DNA of 64,000 bases from positions 89,351,501 to 89,415,500 of the forward strand of contig NC_088915.1 of the NCBI RefSeq assembly GCF_963576675.1, written 5' to 3'. The notes under the pieces were generated by a model. It had not been told where the DNA came from, made no database searches, and saw only the letters and a list, made by a program, of their open reading frames with translations. The position numbers and the translations under genes are program-made. The number at the start of each line of letters is the position of its first letter. The first letter of the stretch is position 1. Source of the stretch: Euphorbia lathyris (lineage: Eukaryota > Streptophyta > Magnoliopsida > Malpighiales > Euphorbiaceae). Of the stretch, positions 34,768-47,039 are shown one piece after another.

Positions 34768-35266
34768 GGGTAAATTTCAAATAAAACCCTTGTGGTTTCA
34801 CTAATTTTCAGATAAAGGACTGTGGTTTATTTTTTGTCAAAACGAGGATTGAGGTTTCGCACTTTTAATAATACTATTAAAACTATCTTTAACGACCTGA
34901 AAATGAAAATTTTCAAGAATTAAAGTTGTTCAAAGTCATATTTTTTACGGAACTACATTTTCGATTTTAGAAAATAATATTTTTTGGAACTTTCTCTCTC
35001 TAAACATTAACTTTCTCTCTATTTACCAAACATCATCTAAATAATCTCGAAATAAAAAAGTTGAAGAATTAAAGTTACTTAGAATATTAGTAGTTCTTAA
35101 AATATGTCATTTTTGAAGTCGTCAAGGGTGATTTTGATAATATCAATCGAAAAAGTCCTTATTTTGCTAAAGTTAAAAACCTCAATCTTCGTTTTGACAA
35201 AAAGTAAACTACAGTCTTTTATCAGAAAATTAATGAAACTATAGAGGTTTTATTTAAAATTTACCC
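34768..35266. mobile_element. Mutator-type MITE with perfect 9-bp TSD
   Basis: The ends GGGTAAATTTCAAATAAAAC and TTTTATTTAAAATTTACCC are inverted. The TSD TTGAAAATA is exact (34759-34767 and 35267-35275). Length 499 bp; its left flank touches copy c. Confidence 0.85.
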
Positions 35267-35767
35267 TTGAAAATATTATATATATATATAGAAAGAAAGA
35301 ATGCAAGTTGAATTATATAGATGACAAATTAGTGTAAACACATATGGCAACAATTGGGTATATGATATTGATTAATGTTGTTTTACGTTGTAATTCACAT
35401 GCAACATTTGGATGTCCTTTTTGATTGATTTTGGTAGGGACCACATAAAACCTCATACAAAAATATCTAAACATAAAGAGTGTCTATCTATATCCATCAA
35501 CATTAATTAATACTATGATCATCTATATATATATATATATAAAGATGGATTGAATTAGGGAAAAAAATAAAGATGGAAACAACATCATATCATATGGTGA
35601 GTTATTTGCCACTTGTGAAAGGTAAGTATTTCCACTTGGAGATGCAACTTTAGAAAAAAGAATCATAAGGTTAAAGGGTAGTGGTTATGTATTAAAAAGG
35701 GTTTGGGATATATCCCTTGCCCATCAAGGCATGTTTTGTTATTCACATTAGTTGTGGTTTTTTTAGT

Positions 35768-36366
35768 GGATTGATATTTACCGCTTCCAAATTACTGATC
35801 GCCACTCTCTTTTAGACACTTTTGCCCTTTTCATTTTTTAAACTAAAAAAACTGAAGTTCTCTCAAATTTCTTCGAAATTCACAAACCCGAACAACATTC
35901 ATGGGACTTAAACACGTAAGGTAAAGGAAAAACACTAATGATTCCTCGTATAAGTATTTTTATTTGAAAATTGAATCGAAAACACGTTCCCATATCCGGA
36001 TACGGAGAGAAATTTCATCCAAAATATGCTAAACGGGTGATTTACACCATCCCGCCTAGGCAGAAACATATAGTTCATCCGTTTCTGCATAAGCGGAATG
36101 GTGTGAATCACCCGTTTAGCACATTTTGGATGAATGTTTTTTTATATATTGATTAGATCAATTATTTTTTGGAGAAAAATTTCAATTAGTGTAAATAGGA
36201 ACTGTGGTTATTCGATTTCCTCGACGTTTTCAGGTTTATTTTTCATAAATCTATTTTTTGGGTCGGGAGAGAGAGGATATTAAGTTTTTGAATGGAAAAA
36301 TGAAAAGGGTAAAAATGTCCAAGAGGGAGCGATGATCAGTAATTTGGGGGCGGTGAATAACAAAGC
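35768..36366. mobile_element. Mutator-type MITE with internal hairpin, copy 2
   Basis: Inverted ends of about 75 bp start GGATTGATATTTACCGCTTC and finish GGCGGTGAATAACAAAGCC. The centre holds a long hairpin (36014-36134). No gene content; the 61-codon frame at 35971 runs through the hairpin. Confidence 0.7.
36014..36134. repeat. Hairpin, 54-bp arms, 13-bp loop
   Basis: Arm 36014-36067 (TTCATCCAAAATATGC...) pairs with 36081-36134 with about six mismatches and no gaps. It is the centre of the MITE 35768-36366. Confidence 0.85.
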
Positions 36367-36369
36367 CTT

Positions 36370-37735
36370 TTTTAATATATATAATGGGGAAGGAGGGAAA
36401 GGATAACGATAGTGGGAATCGAACTTCAGTGGAGAGTCAGTGATAATTTTGTATTCATATAGGGATTTATGAGAGGATTTATATATCGTTTTGATATGAT
36501 TGAATTTGTGGGTAATGCTCTGATGATAGTTGATATCTTTTCTACGCCTACGATCCTTAAGTTAGTAGAGTTTAGGAAGATGAGAACTACGTAATCAAAT
36601 ATGAAGTACAGTGGATGTATGTATATACTTTGATTGTGTGACATCGTGTTCTATTTATAAGGTGCGAGAGATAATTCTATTAGTTGATTTAAGGTGTGCG
36701 CTCTAGCTATTCTTGAGAAAGGGTGTCGACTTTTGAATGGTGGATGTCTATGGTAATTTAGGCAGTTTCTAATGTGTCCAAACTGTAATCCATAAATTGT
36801 AGGCGTGAATTGGGGTCATATTTCAAAGCGGATCCGGAATACTTCTCATTAGTCTAAGTGTCCAGGTGGTTACTTCATCCTAGCATGGTTTGATTCGAAG
36901 GCTCTTCTTGCACCATACGTCCTTCCTTGTTAAAGATGATAGCACTTGTACATTCGGTATATTTGTATAATATAAGATGTCCCCCTTTCGGTTTCCGAAG
37001 TTCTTTAGGGCTTCGACCATTAGTGAGCCAGAAGACCTTTTGAAGCTTTGAGAAGGGTTCAACATTTTGTCGAAGCAGAAATTAGGTGTTCCTACCATTA
37101 CGACATGATGTTCCTCACATTCTACCTGATTCCTTTTTCCTAGTAAGTGAGATGTCTCATCACGCTCTCCAAGAATGAATTCACCTCTATGAAGCATGAT
37201 GATCCTTTTGTAGATGTCTTTTCCACCGTTTCCCATTTTAAAAAAAATACAACGTGCATCTATGGGCATCCTATCTAGGAGAAAATGGGCAAAAAAAACT
37301 CTCCAATTTCCAAGAAGCGTTGTTTCTAAGGATCTTCATTGAAGGCAACATTTCGCCGCTTGACCACGAACTCTATAAAAGGAGGCTTAAGGTGCCACAT
37401 TCTCTTTTTTCTAGATTTTTCACATTCCCTCTCAATTTTTGATTCCCCCTTTTGTTGGATGGAAGTTTTGAGAAGGAAGAACCCTCACAACCCAAAGACG
37501 GTCATCATCATTGGTCAAACCTCCTCCAATCACTCCGAGATTATGGCTACGAAAAAATAAAACTAGAAAAACTTCGATAAAAGCAAAAGGTAATCATTGA
37601 GAATAAACAGAATCCCAAGGCTTAGGAGCAAAGCTTATCTCCGCTCTAATTGGTGGAATTGGCCCGAGAATAGCCAAAAGTTCACTTTTTTAGGTTATGC
37701 TTCAGGGCATACTCTCTCAGAATCCATAAGACCGT
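36370..37735. other. Unassigned stretch, partly open on the minus strand
   Basis: A 129-codon minus frame at 36880-37269 has no recognised domain. On the plus strand, CTATAAAAGGAGG at 37371 followed by a pyrimidine-rich run looks like a promoter, perhaps of an LTR. The sequence is less AT-rich than its surroundings and may belong to the gypsy debris to the right. Confidence 0.35.
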
Positions 37736-39833
37736 CTATAGGTTTGAGGCATGCTCTCCAATAATCTTTCTCTTGACAATCATGTTGTCCTTTAGGCCAA
37801 AAGGCATGACCTTATAGCAATAATTTTCTTCACGTACGAGTGATGAAACTGGTTTTCTCCATATCATCCTCACCATAGGAATTTGATGGTGTCCGGTTTC
37901 CACGTCTAGCATAAAGTAAATGGCATAGACTACTTGTATTGAATATCTTAACATGTCTATACAAGGCAACAAATATGAATCCTTCGGGCAAGCTTTACTA
38001 AGGCCAGTGAAATAAATACATAACCACCACCACTTGCCATTGGTTTTTTTTTTAACTAACACCATATTTGATAACCAATGGGCATAATGTACCACTTCAA
38101 TGTGGCCGTAGTTTATCAGTTTCTTAACTTCTACCTTAATGGATTTTTGTCTCGCTGGTTTGTGGTTCATTTTCTTTTGTCGCACTAATTATGTATCAGT
38201 TATATATCAAGGGTGTAAGTCATAACCTATAGCGAAACTCTGGTGACATCACTTGGGCACCACACAAAAGCTTTGACTTTTTTTTTCAAACTTTCCACCA
38301 CGATCATTTGCACAGTTGTCAGAAGTTCTGCTGCAACTTTAACTGGCTTCCCTTCAGCCAACCACATCATTTCTATTTCTCCTGCTAGTTATGCCCACTC
38401 TTTTTCCTATTTTTTCACTTCGGGGTTCGTAGGCTTCATCTGAAGTGATGATGTATCTGTTTCTTTGGGAATATCCTAATCCCTTGGGTGATCGTCATTC
38501 CTCCTTTAGTGGGCATTTTCTATGCCAGATGATAGATTGGTAAGACTTTAGATGATATGACAATAATGTACGCACTATGATGATGTTATATGGCAGGAAT
38601 GTATCAACCACAAGGAATTTGGCTTTAGTTCTCCACTTTGGATGTCTGTATCCTACTTTCAACTTCATCTTAATACTACCAAGAAGGGGGACTATATGGT
38701 CGATAATCCCTACTAAGGGATAAGGTAGGAATCAGCCTGTTTGACTCAGTTTTGAGTGTTTCATACACTTTCCTAGTGATTTGGTTACTAAGCTTCATGT
38801 GTCGATGAACACCCTTTGGTTTGGACAGTGAATTTCTCTATGAGAACATTGATAACTAGGGAATCCTCATGTGCCTATTTAGGTGCGTTCTTCAAATTGC
38901 CGAACGAGAATTTTGAACTCGATTCCCAAAGTCTCTTCCTATCTTTATACGCTATTTTTCTTTTTACTGACCCATCTCCTTGGGGCCCTCCATCGATCAT
39001 ATTGATGACTCCTCGAGGACTACACTCCAAGGTTTATGCTTTCTTTTATTCTATGGTCCGGTGCCTTTGGGGACTTCTTCAGAAATCGATATAGTACTCC
39101 CATTTCAGCCAATTTATCCAGATCAATTGCCAACATGTAATCCTTAGTGTCATGGTCTTCTCTCTTATGGAACTCGCAATAATCGTATTGCTTCGACATC
39201 CTAAACGCTTCAGCTTAAGAGGTATTCGATGCACTAATTATTATTTCCTACCAATACAACACTTCTTTTCTCGGGGAATTAAGTGACATATATTTGGTGA
39301 TGCACTCCTCGTACGAGGATAACTGCAGATAGTATGATGGAAAGCATGTGAGAAAATCATACTTTTTTTGCTAGTTTAATGGCTTATTCTGAAGCGTCCA
39401 ACTTTTCTTACAATTATTCCATTAAAGATCTGTTTAGGTTTGTAGCTTCTTGTACAGTTTCGACATTGTAGAGGAGCTGATTGGTTATTCGGTCCATAAA
39501 TTTCCTGTTTGTAGGATTGAGAGAACCCGTGCATTCCTCGATACGTCTGTCGAGTTTATGAGTAATTTGAAGGAGTCCTAAAACATTGCTACTAACATCT
39601 ACGAGGGTTTTGGGCTCTTGCATTTTTCATGAGAATGATGGATTCATCGAGTTCTTAAGATGAGTTATGTATGTGTGTTTTTCGATCCATGCTCAACGTC
39701 TGGATGGCCTACAATAATCCAGGGAGCGTTCATACTCCCTTTTCCCCCACTTTCTTTGATACGATAGGGATCTGCATATGCCCGTACCCTTTCCACGGAA
39801 GGCGTTGGGGGAATGATCTTCCCTGAAGGACTC
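37736..39833 (-). pseudogene. Ty3/gypsy remnant: RT fragment and gag fragment
   Basis: At 37736-38185 (minus) an RT N-terminal region is readable: MRQKKMNHKPARQ, VLVKKKTNGKWW, FTGLSKACPKDSY, CYKVMPFGLK, where it breaks off before the catalytic YVDD. At about 39050-39240 the zinc-knuckle-side gag sequence YCEFHKREDHDTKDY is readable, followed by LDKLAEMGVLYRFL. Intervening sequence is frameshifted. The 5' side is cut by the LARD-like insertion at 39834, and part of gag occurs again at 48585-48900. Confidence 0.8.
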
Positions 39834-41376
39834 TGTTAAGCCCAAAATATACCTAAAATATCATTAATATTTACATCAGTTTTATTACGAATTTGTGCTA
39901 TTTATATCTATTTAGAGTACTTTTACTTTCGAATATGTTTCTTTCTTGCAAGGTACCTAAATATTTGGTAAAATCCAAATAGGAACTAAAAGAGGTCAAA
40001 AAACGAAGGAAAAATCCTAAGTTAGGAGCCAAAAGACGAAGAAATCAGCACACCAATATGAGGAAGACAAGAACGAAGTCAGAAACGGGATAAAAATTCA
40101 TATTCTTGGTTGAGAATCCAAATTCTCGGTAGAGAATTTGTGGGCCGCGACCGAGAATCCAAATTCTCGGTCGCGACACGCGTCGACCAGCAGCTTCTCC
40201 CTTTCGTTCGAAGACTAAATAATTGCTCCCTCATTCTCGGCCGAGAATTTCCATTCTCGGTAAGTGCAGAAATTCCTCCAAGTACAATGAACACGTGTTT
40301 CAATCCAAGAAACGCGTTCGTTCGGGTGGATAGAAACGACTCTTCACAGCGGACACGACTCTTTATAATGGACACGACACTTCAATCACGACTCTTCAAC
40401 ATCTATAAATAAAGTATTGATTTGAGAGTGGAAATATAATGAGAGAGTTAGAAGAGAAGATTAGTGCAGAGTTCATGCAGAAACTCTGACTCGGAAATGA
40501 GTCAGAGATTAGATTTCATTTTTGTACAAAGCAATATGATGTGCACACATTGTTTATTCAATAATAACAAACACAGTAGCGTTTAGACATTGTTCATATT
40601 TAGTTTACATTTTAGTAGTAGATAGACCAGTCTCTATTCCAAAGATTCAACGAGAAGATTGAGTAGAGAATCCGCCCCTGAGCCTGACAAACTCTAACGA
40701 AACCCAAGGAAAGGATTGACAACCCGTTCACTTGCACGTCATCGAATGTTTTCATGCTCATTGTTCTCTATAAACTCGTATCAATTTATATTTCATCTAA
40801 TAAAGTCCGTTCTATTCGATAGATTTTTATGCAGCACTTTGGTAAAGGATCCGAAGTGGATTGCTGGTGTTTTCATTAAAATGTAGTTAAATTCAAAATC
40901 TTTACAAGGAAACTTTGTTGAACAACTTAGACAAATTTCTATCTCGAAAGAGTTTTAATTTGGTTAAAGTAACGATCTAACCCGACCGTAGGAGGATTGA
41001 CTACAGTTCAAAGCCTAAAAATTAGAGGTTCCGTCATTTATTTCATCGTTATAATTTATACAAAGTTTAAAGTTGTTTTCTTTGCTTAATGCAAACGAAT
41101 ATATTTGTTTACTTTTCTAAAAAGTACTAAACGTTACTGTCTTGCAAATTCACTCCTAAATCAGAAATATTTTCTAACATCTTCATACTCTAATCTAATT
41201 CTCATTCTAGCAATTTCAAAATCAAATCCGATTTAACGATTTTCCTTATTATAAATCTTAAAAGTATATTTAACCAATTCAAAATAAGTTTTTGTTAAAA
41301 AAAAAACGTTCCCTGAGGGATCAATATCTTTTATTACTACAAGCGTATACCGTGCACTTGCGGAAATCGCTCAATA
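39834..41376 (+). repeat. 5' LTR of the LARD-like element
   Basis: It starts TGTTAAGCCCAAAATATACC and ends CGCTCAATA. A TATA box TATAAATA sits at 40404-40411. It contains several palindromes built on GAGAAT/ATTCTC (40147-40174 and 40233-40248). Overlapping frames on both strands here are products of the palindromes, not genes. Confidence 0.92.
40404..40411 (+). promoter_or_regulatory. TATA box of the 5' LTR
   Basis: TATAAATA is conserved in both LTRs (again near 47611). It is followed by a run without ATG for more than 30 bases. LTR transcription would start about 30 bp downstream. Confidence 0.55.
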
Positions 41377-41382
41377 AGTTTT

Positions 41383-41400
41383 TGGCGCCGTTACCGGGGA
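41383..41400 (+). other. Primer-binding site (tRNA-Asp)
   Basis: TGGCGCCGTTACCGGGGA is complementary to the acceptor and T-arm end of plant tRNA-Asp apart from one base. It lies 6 bp after the 5' LTR. Confidence 0.8.
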
Positions 41401-43072
41401 ACGCCAAATTTTTAACAAAAATTTATGTTTTTCGTGTTTTTTTCGAACCTTGGTTTATAATATATGTATTTATTTATATAGTTTTATTTTTTTTTATTTT
41501 GAGGATGGTCACTAGGACTAAATCCTCGTTGTTATTTAATATTTGCATTTAAATGTTTGCAGACAAAAAAAAAATCCAAGTTTTTTCAAAGATAAACTGG
41601 AGATTTGATCATCAATATAAATTCACAGAAGAAGTCTATAAGAGAGAAATCCAGCATGCAGATACATCATAGAAGAGAAAATTCTTGAAAAGCTTGTCAA
41701 GAACATAACAGATGGTTTTACCATAAAATTTTTAATCTCTTCCCAAACACATTTACCTCTTTCCTATACACTAAACCTTTCACTAACATATCAAATTTCT
41801 TTGTTAAGAAATTTATTCATTTCCTACAAACCCAAATAATTTCCCTTTTTATAACATCCCTAACACACATACATCTATCTCTCTAAGAAATCACTATGGA
41901 AAATCTTCTCAGACAGATATATCAGAAGTAGGATGAAATTATCTTATTCACCAGGAAGGAATTGTATACTTTTAATATAGTTTTGAAAGTTTCAGTTAAT
42001 GTATATAGTTTTTTGTTCGTGGTCAGAACTAGAAGTTCGGGCATTCAACCGAAATCATTAGATCCTTAAATTGAGAAAACGCTAAAAAAGAAAGCATTTA
42101 AAAAAATGCTAAAAAAAAGAAAAAAATATAAGAATAATAATTTTAAAGTTCGGGATACAGTTCTACTTTTTTATTCCAAATTGAAATTATTTCCAGGTAA
42201 GTTACATAGACATGACCATTATTTAAAACCGGTCTAAGTAATTGATTATGTCAATGATTTAGATTCTCCTTGAGAATTCTTAAGGATTATCACATTTTTA
42301 GTTTTTAGTTTTCATATTTTAATCTTTACATTTTCATCTTTAGTTTTAGTTTATACATTAGTCTTTAGTTTAGAAGTAATAAAAACTTCTAATTGAAAGA
42401 TATTTAAAATATATTATGTATCTTAAATATTTGTAAAGTATCTTTAGAAAAAAAAATCTCAATTGAATTAAAAGTTACAGAAAATTTAAGTTTCATAATT
42501 AAAATCTCTACTGTGACTTTTGTTTGATGTTTTGAAAAATTCTGAACTTACTGAGAATGTGAATTCTCAGTTGAGAATTTTACTTTCTCTGCCTTATAAA
42601 TTTCTGAACTTACTGAGAATGTGAATTCTCAGTTGAGAATTCAGGATTTCAAAATTTCAAGGGAAAGGAAGAGAAAAAAAAATTTCCGAACTTACCGAGA
42701 ATCGAAATTCTCGGTAACTTCAGCGAAAGAAGAAAAGAAAAAAAAATTCGCGACCGCGAATCGCCATTCACGGTCACGACACGGGCGTATATTAGACCTG
42801 TATCTCTTTTTTCTCCTTCACTTCATGCACCATTTCTGAAAATTTTGAAAAATTAAGATTCTTCATATTCAAATGGTGTGAATTTACACATTTTCAATCC
42901 CAACAGACACCTTGAATTGTCCTTGATTGCTTATAAAATAATTGACAAAGATCAGATTTATGTTACTTACATTTTTCTATTCATCTCTATCAGACAAAAT
43001 CTGATTTCTTCTCAGTTATCAAACCTTTAAAACACAAATTTACAGAAAAAAAAATTTCTTCCATTAAAAACC

Positions 43073-43216
43073 ATGACTTCCAAGCATAAATCTTCAAAGA
43101 AGATTACTGCTGCACGCAACAAGCGTCCTGATTTATTAGAATGCTACGGTGCACCGTTTCCCATTTATACACATGGTGAAGAACGAAGATATTATAAAAC
43201 CATTTGTTATGTATAG
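43073..43216 (+). CDS. Small 47-codon frame in the LARD-like interior
   Basis: The frame runs MTSKHKSSKKITAARNKRPD and goes on through YGAPFPIYTHGEERRYY to a TAG. It is lysine/arginine-rich at the start. Its place shortly after a long leader is where gag would begin, so it may be the stump of a gag-like protein. No domain was recognised and it may not be translated. Confidence 0.35.
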   Translation: MTSKHKSSKKITAARNKRPDLLECYGAPFPIYTHGEERRYYKTICYV

Positions 43217-44574
43217 TTTGTATATAGGTTTGTTTTTGTGTTAGTTCTTTCTGTAACTTGTATATATGTTTTCTAATTTAATAAAACTATCAAGTTTGAT
43301 TCTTTGATTCTTTTTGCTTAAATATACGTTAACCATACAAGTTATATGAATACACCCGAATTTAAGTTTAAATGAAATAGTATAATTTTTAACATGCATC
43401 TGCCATTATTTTTAATGAATCTGTATTCATTTCAGGACTGTTTCTGAACATCTGACTTTTCATATATATTACATGCTCATAAATTATAATCATTAATATT
43501 GAACAAGTTCATGAACATTCATTTTATATGATAATTCTAAGTTTTGTTCTGTATATCTGTTTTTCAATTTTGATAGCATATCAACTTTGATTCTTTGATT
43601 AATATATGTTCACTATGCAAGTTATTAGAATGAATCTGTATATAATATTAAAATGAACCAGTATAACTTTCAAACATAGATGTGTATACAATGTTAAATT
43701 GAATCTGTATATCATTTCATTAATTTGCATAAGTTTCAATGTTTCAGATTTGATATGAATAAGTGATTAATAATTTGATTTGTTTAATTTTTATTTGTTT
43801 TTTTATAGGTTTTTTTTAATCTTTCTTGTACATATGTTAATATTCATTTATGTAAATATGTGTTATGCAATAAAACTTTGTTTCATTTTCATACTTTAAT
43901 CTTATGTTCTGGTTTATGTCTGTTAAAATTTATAAACTATCAGCAAATGAATCTGTTCATATATATCTTTAATGCTAATAAGTTAGGATCATTATTAACT
44001 ATTGAACATAATAATAAATTTTCATTTTCATGCAATCATTGAGTTTAATTTTAATTATGAAATTATGAACTTATATCGTGTTGATTATTGCATATATATC
44101 AGTATGAACTTATTAAAATAAAACATACATTTTTCATATGAATCTGTATCAATTAGAATAAGGTTAATGTTTAAGGTTAAATGTTTCTTTATTTGAATGC
44201 TACTCTAATTTGAGTAAGGTTCATGTTTAAGTTTTAAGCATGAATAAATATCTATATGAACTTACGTTCATTATCTTTTAGAAAATTAATTTACCTTATG
44301 TGAAGTAAAGAACATTGATTCTACATTAACTCTGTTTAAGGCATTTATTGTTTCATTACTCCAATTTACTAAGGATAAACCTTTGGTTTACCTTGAATTT
44401 AATATTTTAATTTATGTTTTTAAGTTTCAGGTATACATTTACTTAATTATAGGACATATTTACCCAGAAAATTGCACAAACGGAGTTTTTTACGCACATT
44501 TTGTCGCTGTCAGGTGCAGATTCTAACTTCAGCGAAAACATGTAATTTTCAGAGCGATTTTCTCTTTGAAAATA

Positions 44575-44616
44575 GCGTGTCGCGATCGAGAATCTGGATT
44601 CTCGGTCGCGACACGC
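44575..44616 (+). repeat. Strong hairpin, 19-bp arms
   Basis: GCGTGTCGCGATCGAGAAT and ATTCTCGGTCGCGACACGC pair at 18 of 19 positions around a CTGG loop. The same stem core is in both LTRs of this element. Confidence 0.85.
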
Positions 44617-45327
44617 GCCCTGTAGGACGGGTATAGGCACAAATTTATCTAATTTTGCAACCTTTTCCTATTCCTACACTAATTCCTAACACATATATTC
44701 ATACCTATATATACATATCCCTTACACCAACCTATCATCACCTTCTATTTTACCCAAATTACACACCCCATACACAAACTCAATAACCTACTCCTCTATT
44801 TTTATATCTCGCCTAAACATAAGAAGGTTACTCACAAGATTTCCTCTACCTCCATTCAACATTATTTCAGATGGGGTTGGGTACGTGGTACAAGCACTAT
44901 TATGGACATAGTGCATAGAGAAACAAACATTATTGTATTGGTTACTCTTTCCTATTCTAAAAAGGAATGAGAGGATTACATTTATGATTTAAGTTACATT
45001 TATGAAGTTGGGGATGACAAGATGAGTATTTGGTTTGGATATCATACAAAAATAATTTATTGTTAAGCCATCAATTTTCCAACCAATCCGGTTTGGACAT
45101 ACTTTGAATAGTTTGGATAGATTTAATCCCAAGAATGCTACTAGCACGCTCATTAAAGATCGTTGGTTTTAGTGATAGATAGCTTTGGCTTACCTTTTGA
45201 CAATTGAGTCCATGTTTCCATTTTCAACAAATACGCACGTTAATATGGGTACTTTGATTATGGTTCACATGGTAATGCTATTAACAAGGATGGTAATGCG
45301 CATAAACATTTTGATTAGGATGATGAT

Positions 45328-45585
45328 ATGCATGACGATGAAGAAGAAGGTGAGGAAGAGGAGCATGTTGAGCCACAAACACAAGCACAAGGGACTATTG
45401 AGACAGAGTACAATGTTGATGATCACATTAATTTGCAACACATTTTGAACCAAATGCATGCACCAAACCGTCAAATGAATTTGCAATTAGATGATATTGT
45501 TGAAAACAATCAAGAAATGAGTTCCAGAATTTACGCGGTGGATGCCAATATCCATACTTTGAGAAGCGAGCACACGTCACCATGA
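45328..45585 (+). pseudogene. Acidic, coiled-coil-like remnant frame in the LARD-like interior
   Basis: Of 85 codons, the first part is highly acidic (DDEEEGEEEEHVEPQ). The second is Gln/Asn/Leu-rich with heptad-like spacing (LQHILNQMHAPNRQMNLQLD), then NIHTLRSE. A stop (TAG) lies just upstream in the same frame, so a longer protein has been broken. Similar 'IQ.LR' coiled-coil ends occur in plant gypsy gag regions; this link is inference. Confidence 0.4.
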
Positions 45586-47026
45586 CGCCAGTTATTATCA
45601 TTTTTCCGTCGTCGAGGCATCATGACTACACCATCTCCATCGGGTTCACCTTCCCAAGAATAGGTTTTATCTTATTTTTTCTCAACTCATTTATTTTTAT
45701 GTTATTTTTGATTAAGTTTGGTCCAATTCCAATTTTTATTTATGTTGGATACAATCCATTTCATATTTATATATTTCTAACATTTTTGCTTTATTTCGTA
45801 CAATCTTTCGTGTTTTATCAATTTTTGCACCAATGAGGACATGGTCTAATTTAAGTGTGGGAGAAGATATTGCATATATCATTTTTAGTACGAATAAATG
45901 CAACAAATAATTTTTAAGCAACATTTTCAAAATACAACACTTGTTTTATACAAATGCAATATATTTGCAACACAATTTATTTAAACACTATTTTTATTAA
46001 CTTAATTTCTTATGATTATTTTTAGGTTATCATTATTGATAGAAATGATATTTCTATATGGGCAATATTTTTTATAAATTTTTCACAAATCTCTGATACG
46101 ATTTTAAGTAAAAATTGTCTCGAGTGAATGTATTTAAGTAAAAAAAAATTCTTTATTTTTAATCTCTATTTGATATCATGAAATTCATGATACAATAAAT
46201 CTTATTTTAAATTTTCAATTAAGTTTATAGGCATTAAATTGAACTAACAAATTTTAGCTCGGTTTGATTTCATCTTACATTAACACCAATTGAAGTTTTT
46301 TAAGGAAACTTTAACCATAATACATGTTGAATTTTAACTCAATATAAGATGAATGTGCTATCTTTCTTTTTCCCAAAGTTGCAATTTTATAATTCATATT
46401 AATTAATCAATTAGTTGAATTCTTAACTTTTGACCACGATTGAGACCAACCTTATCACAATCGAGGTATGAAAGGAAAGAAAATTAAGTACCGTTTGCGA
46501 CCACCCTTATCACAATCGATGTATGGAATGAACGTTTAAAACGAAAAAATTAAGCATGTTTAAGTTTAAAGTAACGATTGCGTCCACCCATGGCATGGTC
46601 GGTACCTCTTAAGCGAACACTAAGCAATAAAATACGTATAAATTTACGATCAAAACCACCCTTATCTCGGGCGTAACTAAGCAAATCAAATTAACCAAGT
46701 ACTTATTCATTTAATATATCTCATATATTAGTTTAGGTTTGGGAAAGGAAAACTTGTGCTTTAAAATGCCTTGAGACGAAGGACTCAATAACATGCGTGC
46801 TTATATCGTCCTGAATACTCAAATCAAAATTGAAAATACAAGACGAATGATATATCGTATTTATACTAAGTTAGTTTGATATTTTGCGTATAAATTTACC
46901 AAGCGAAGTTAGTCTTTTTGGCTTAACTAATTTAAAAGGTAATACAAAGATATATGTTTTATTTTCATAACGAGATTAGTTAAAGAATAAATTCAATAAA
47001 ATTTTACTCGGGACTAGCAAAAGATT

Positions 47027-47038
47027 AAGTGTGGAGAT
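47027..47038 (+). other. Polypurine tract before the 3' LTR
   Basis: AAGTGTGGAGAT stands 1 bp before the TG of the 3' LTR, as required for plus-strand priming. Confidence 0.6.
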
Positions 47039-47039
47039 T

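Noticed and set aside
40079..40412. Overlapping 98-100-codon frames on both strands in the 5' LTR, repeated at 47285-47618
   Set aside because: They lie inside LTRs, come in near-identical pairs and arise from the GAGAAT palindromes; no protein family.
45185..45486. Met/Ile-rich frames on both strands near 45200-45490
   Set aside because: Shadows of the acidic frame at 45328-45585 and of AT-rich DNA.
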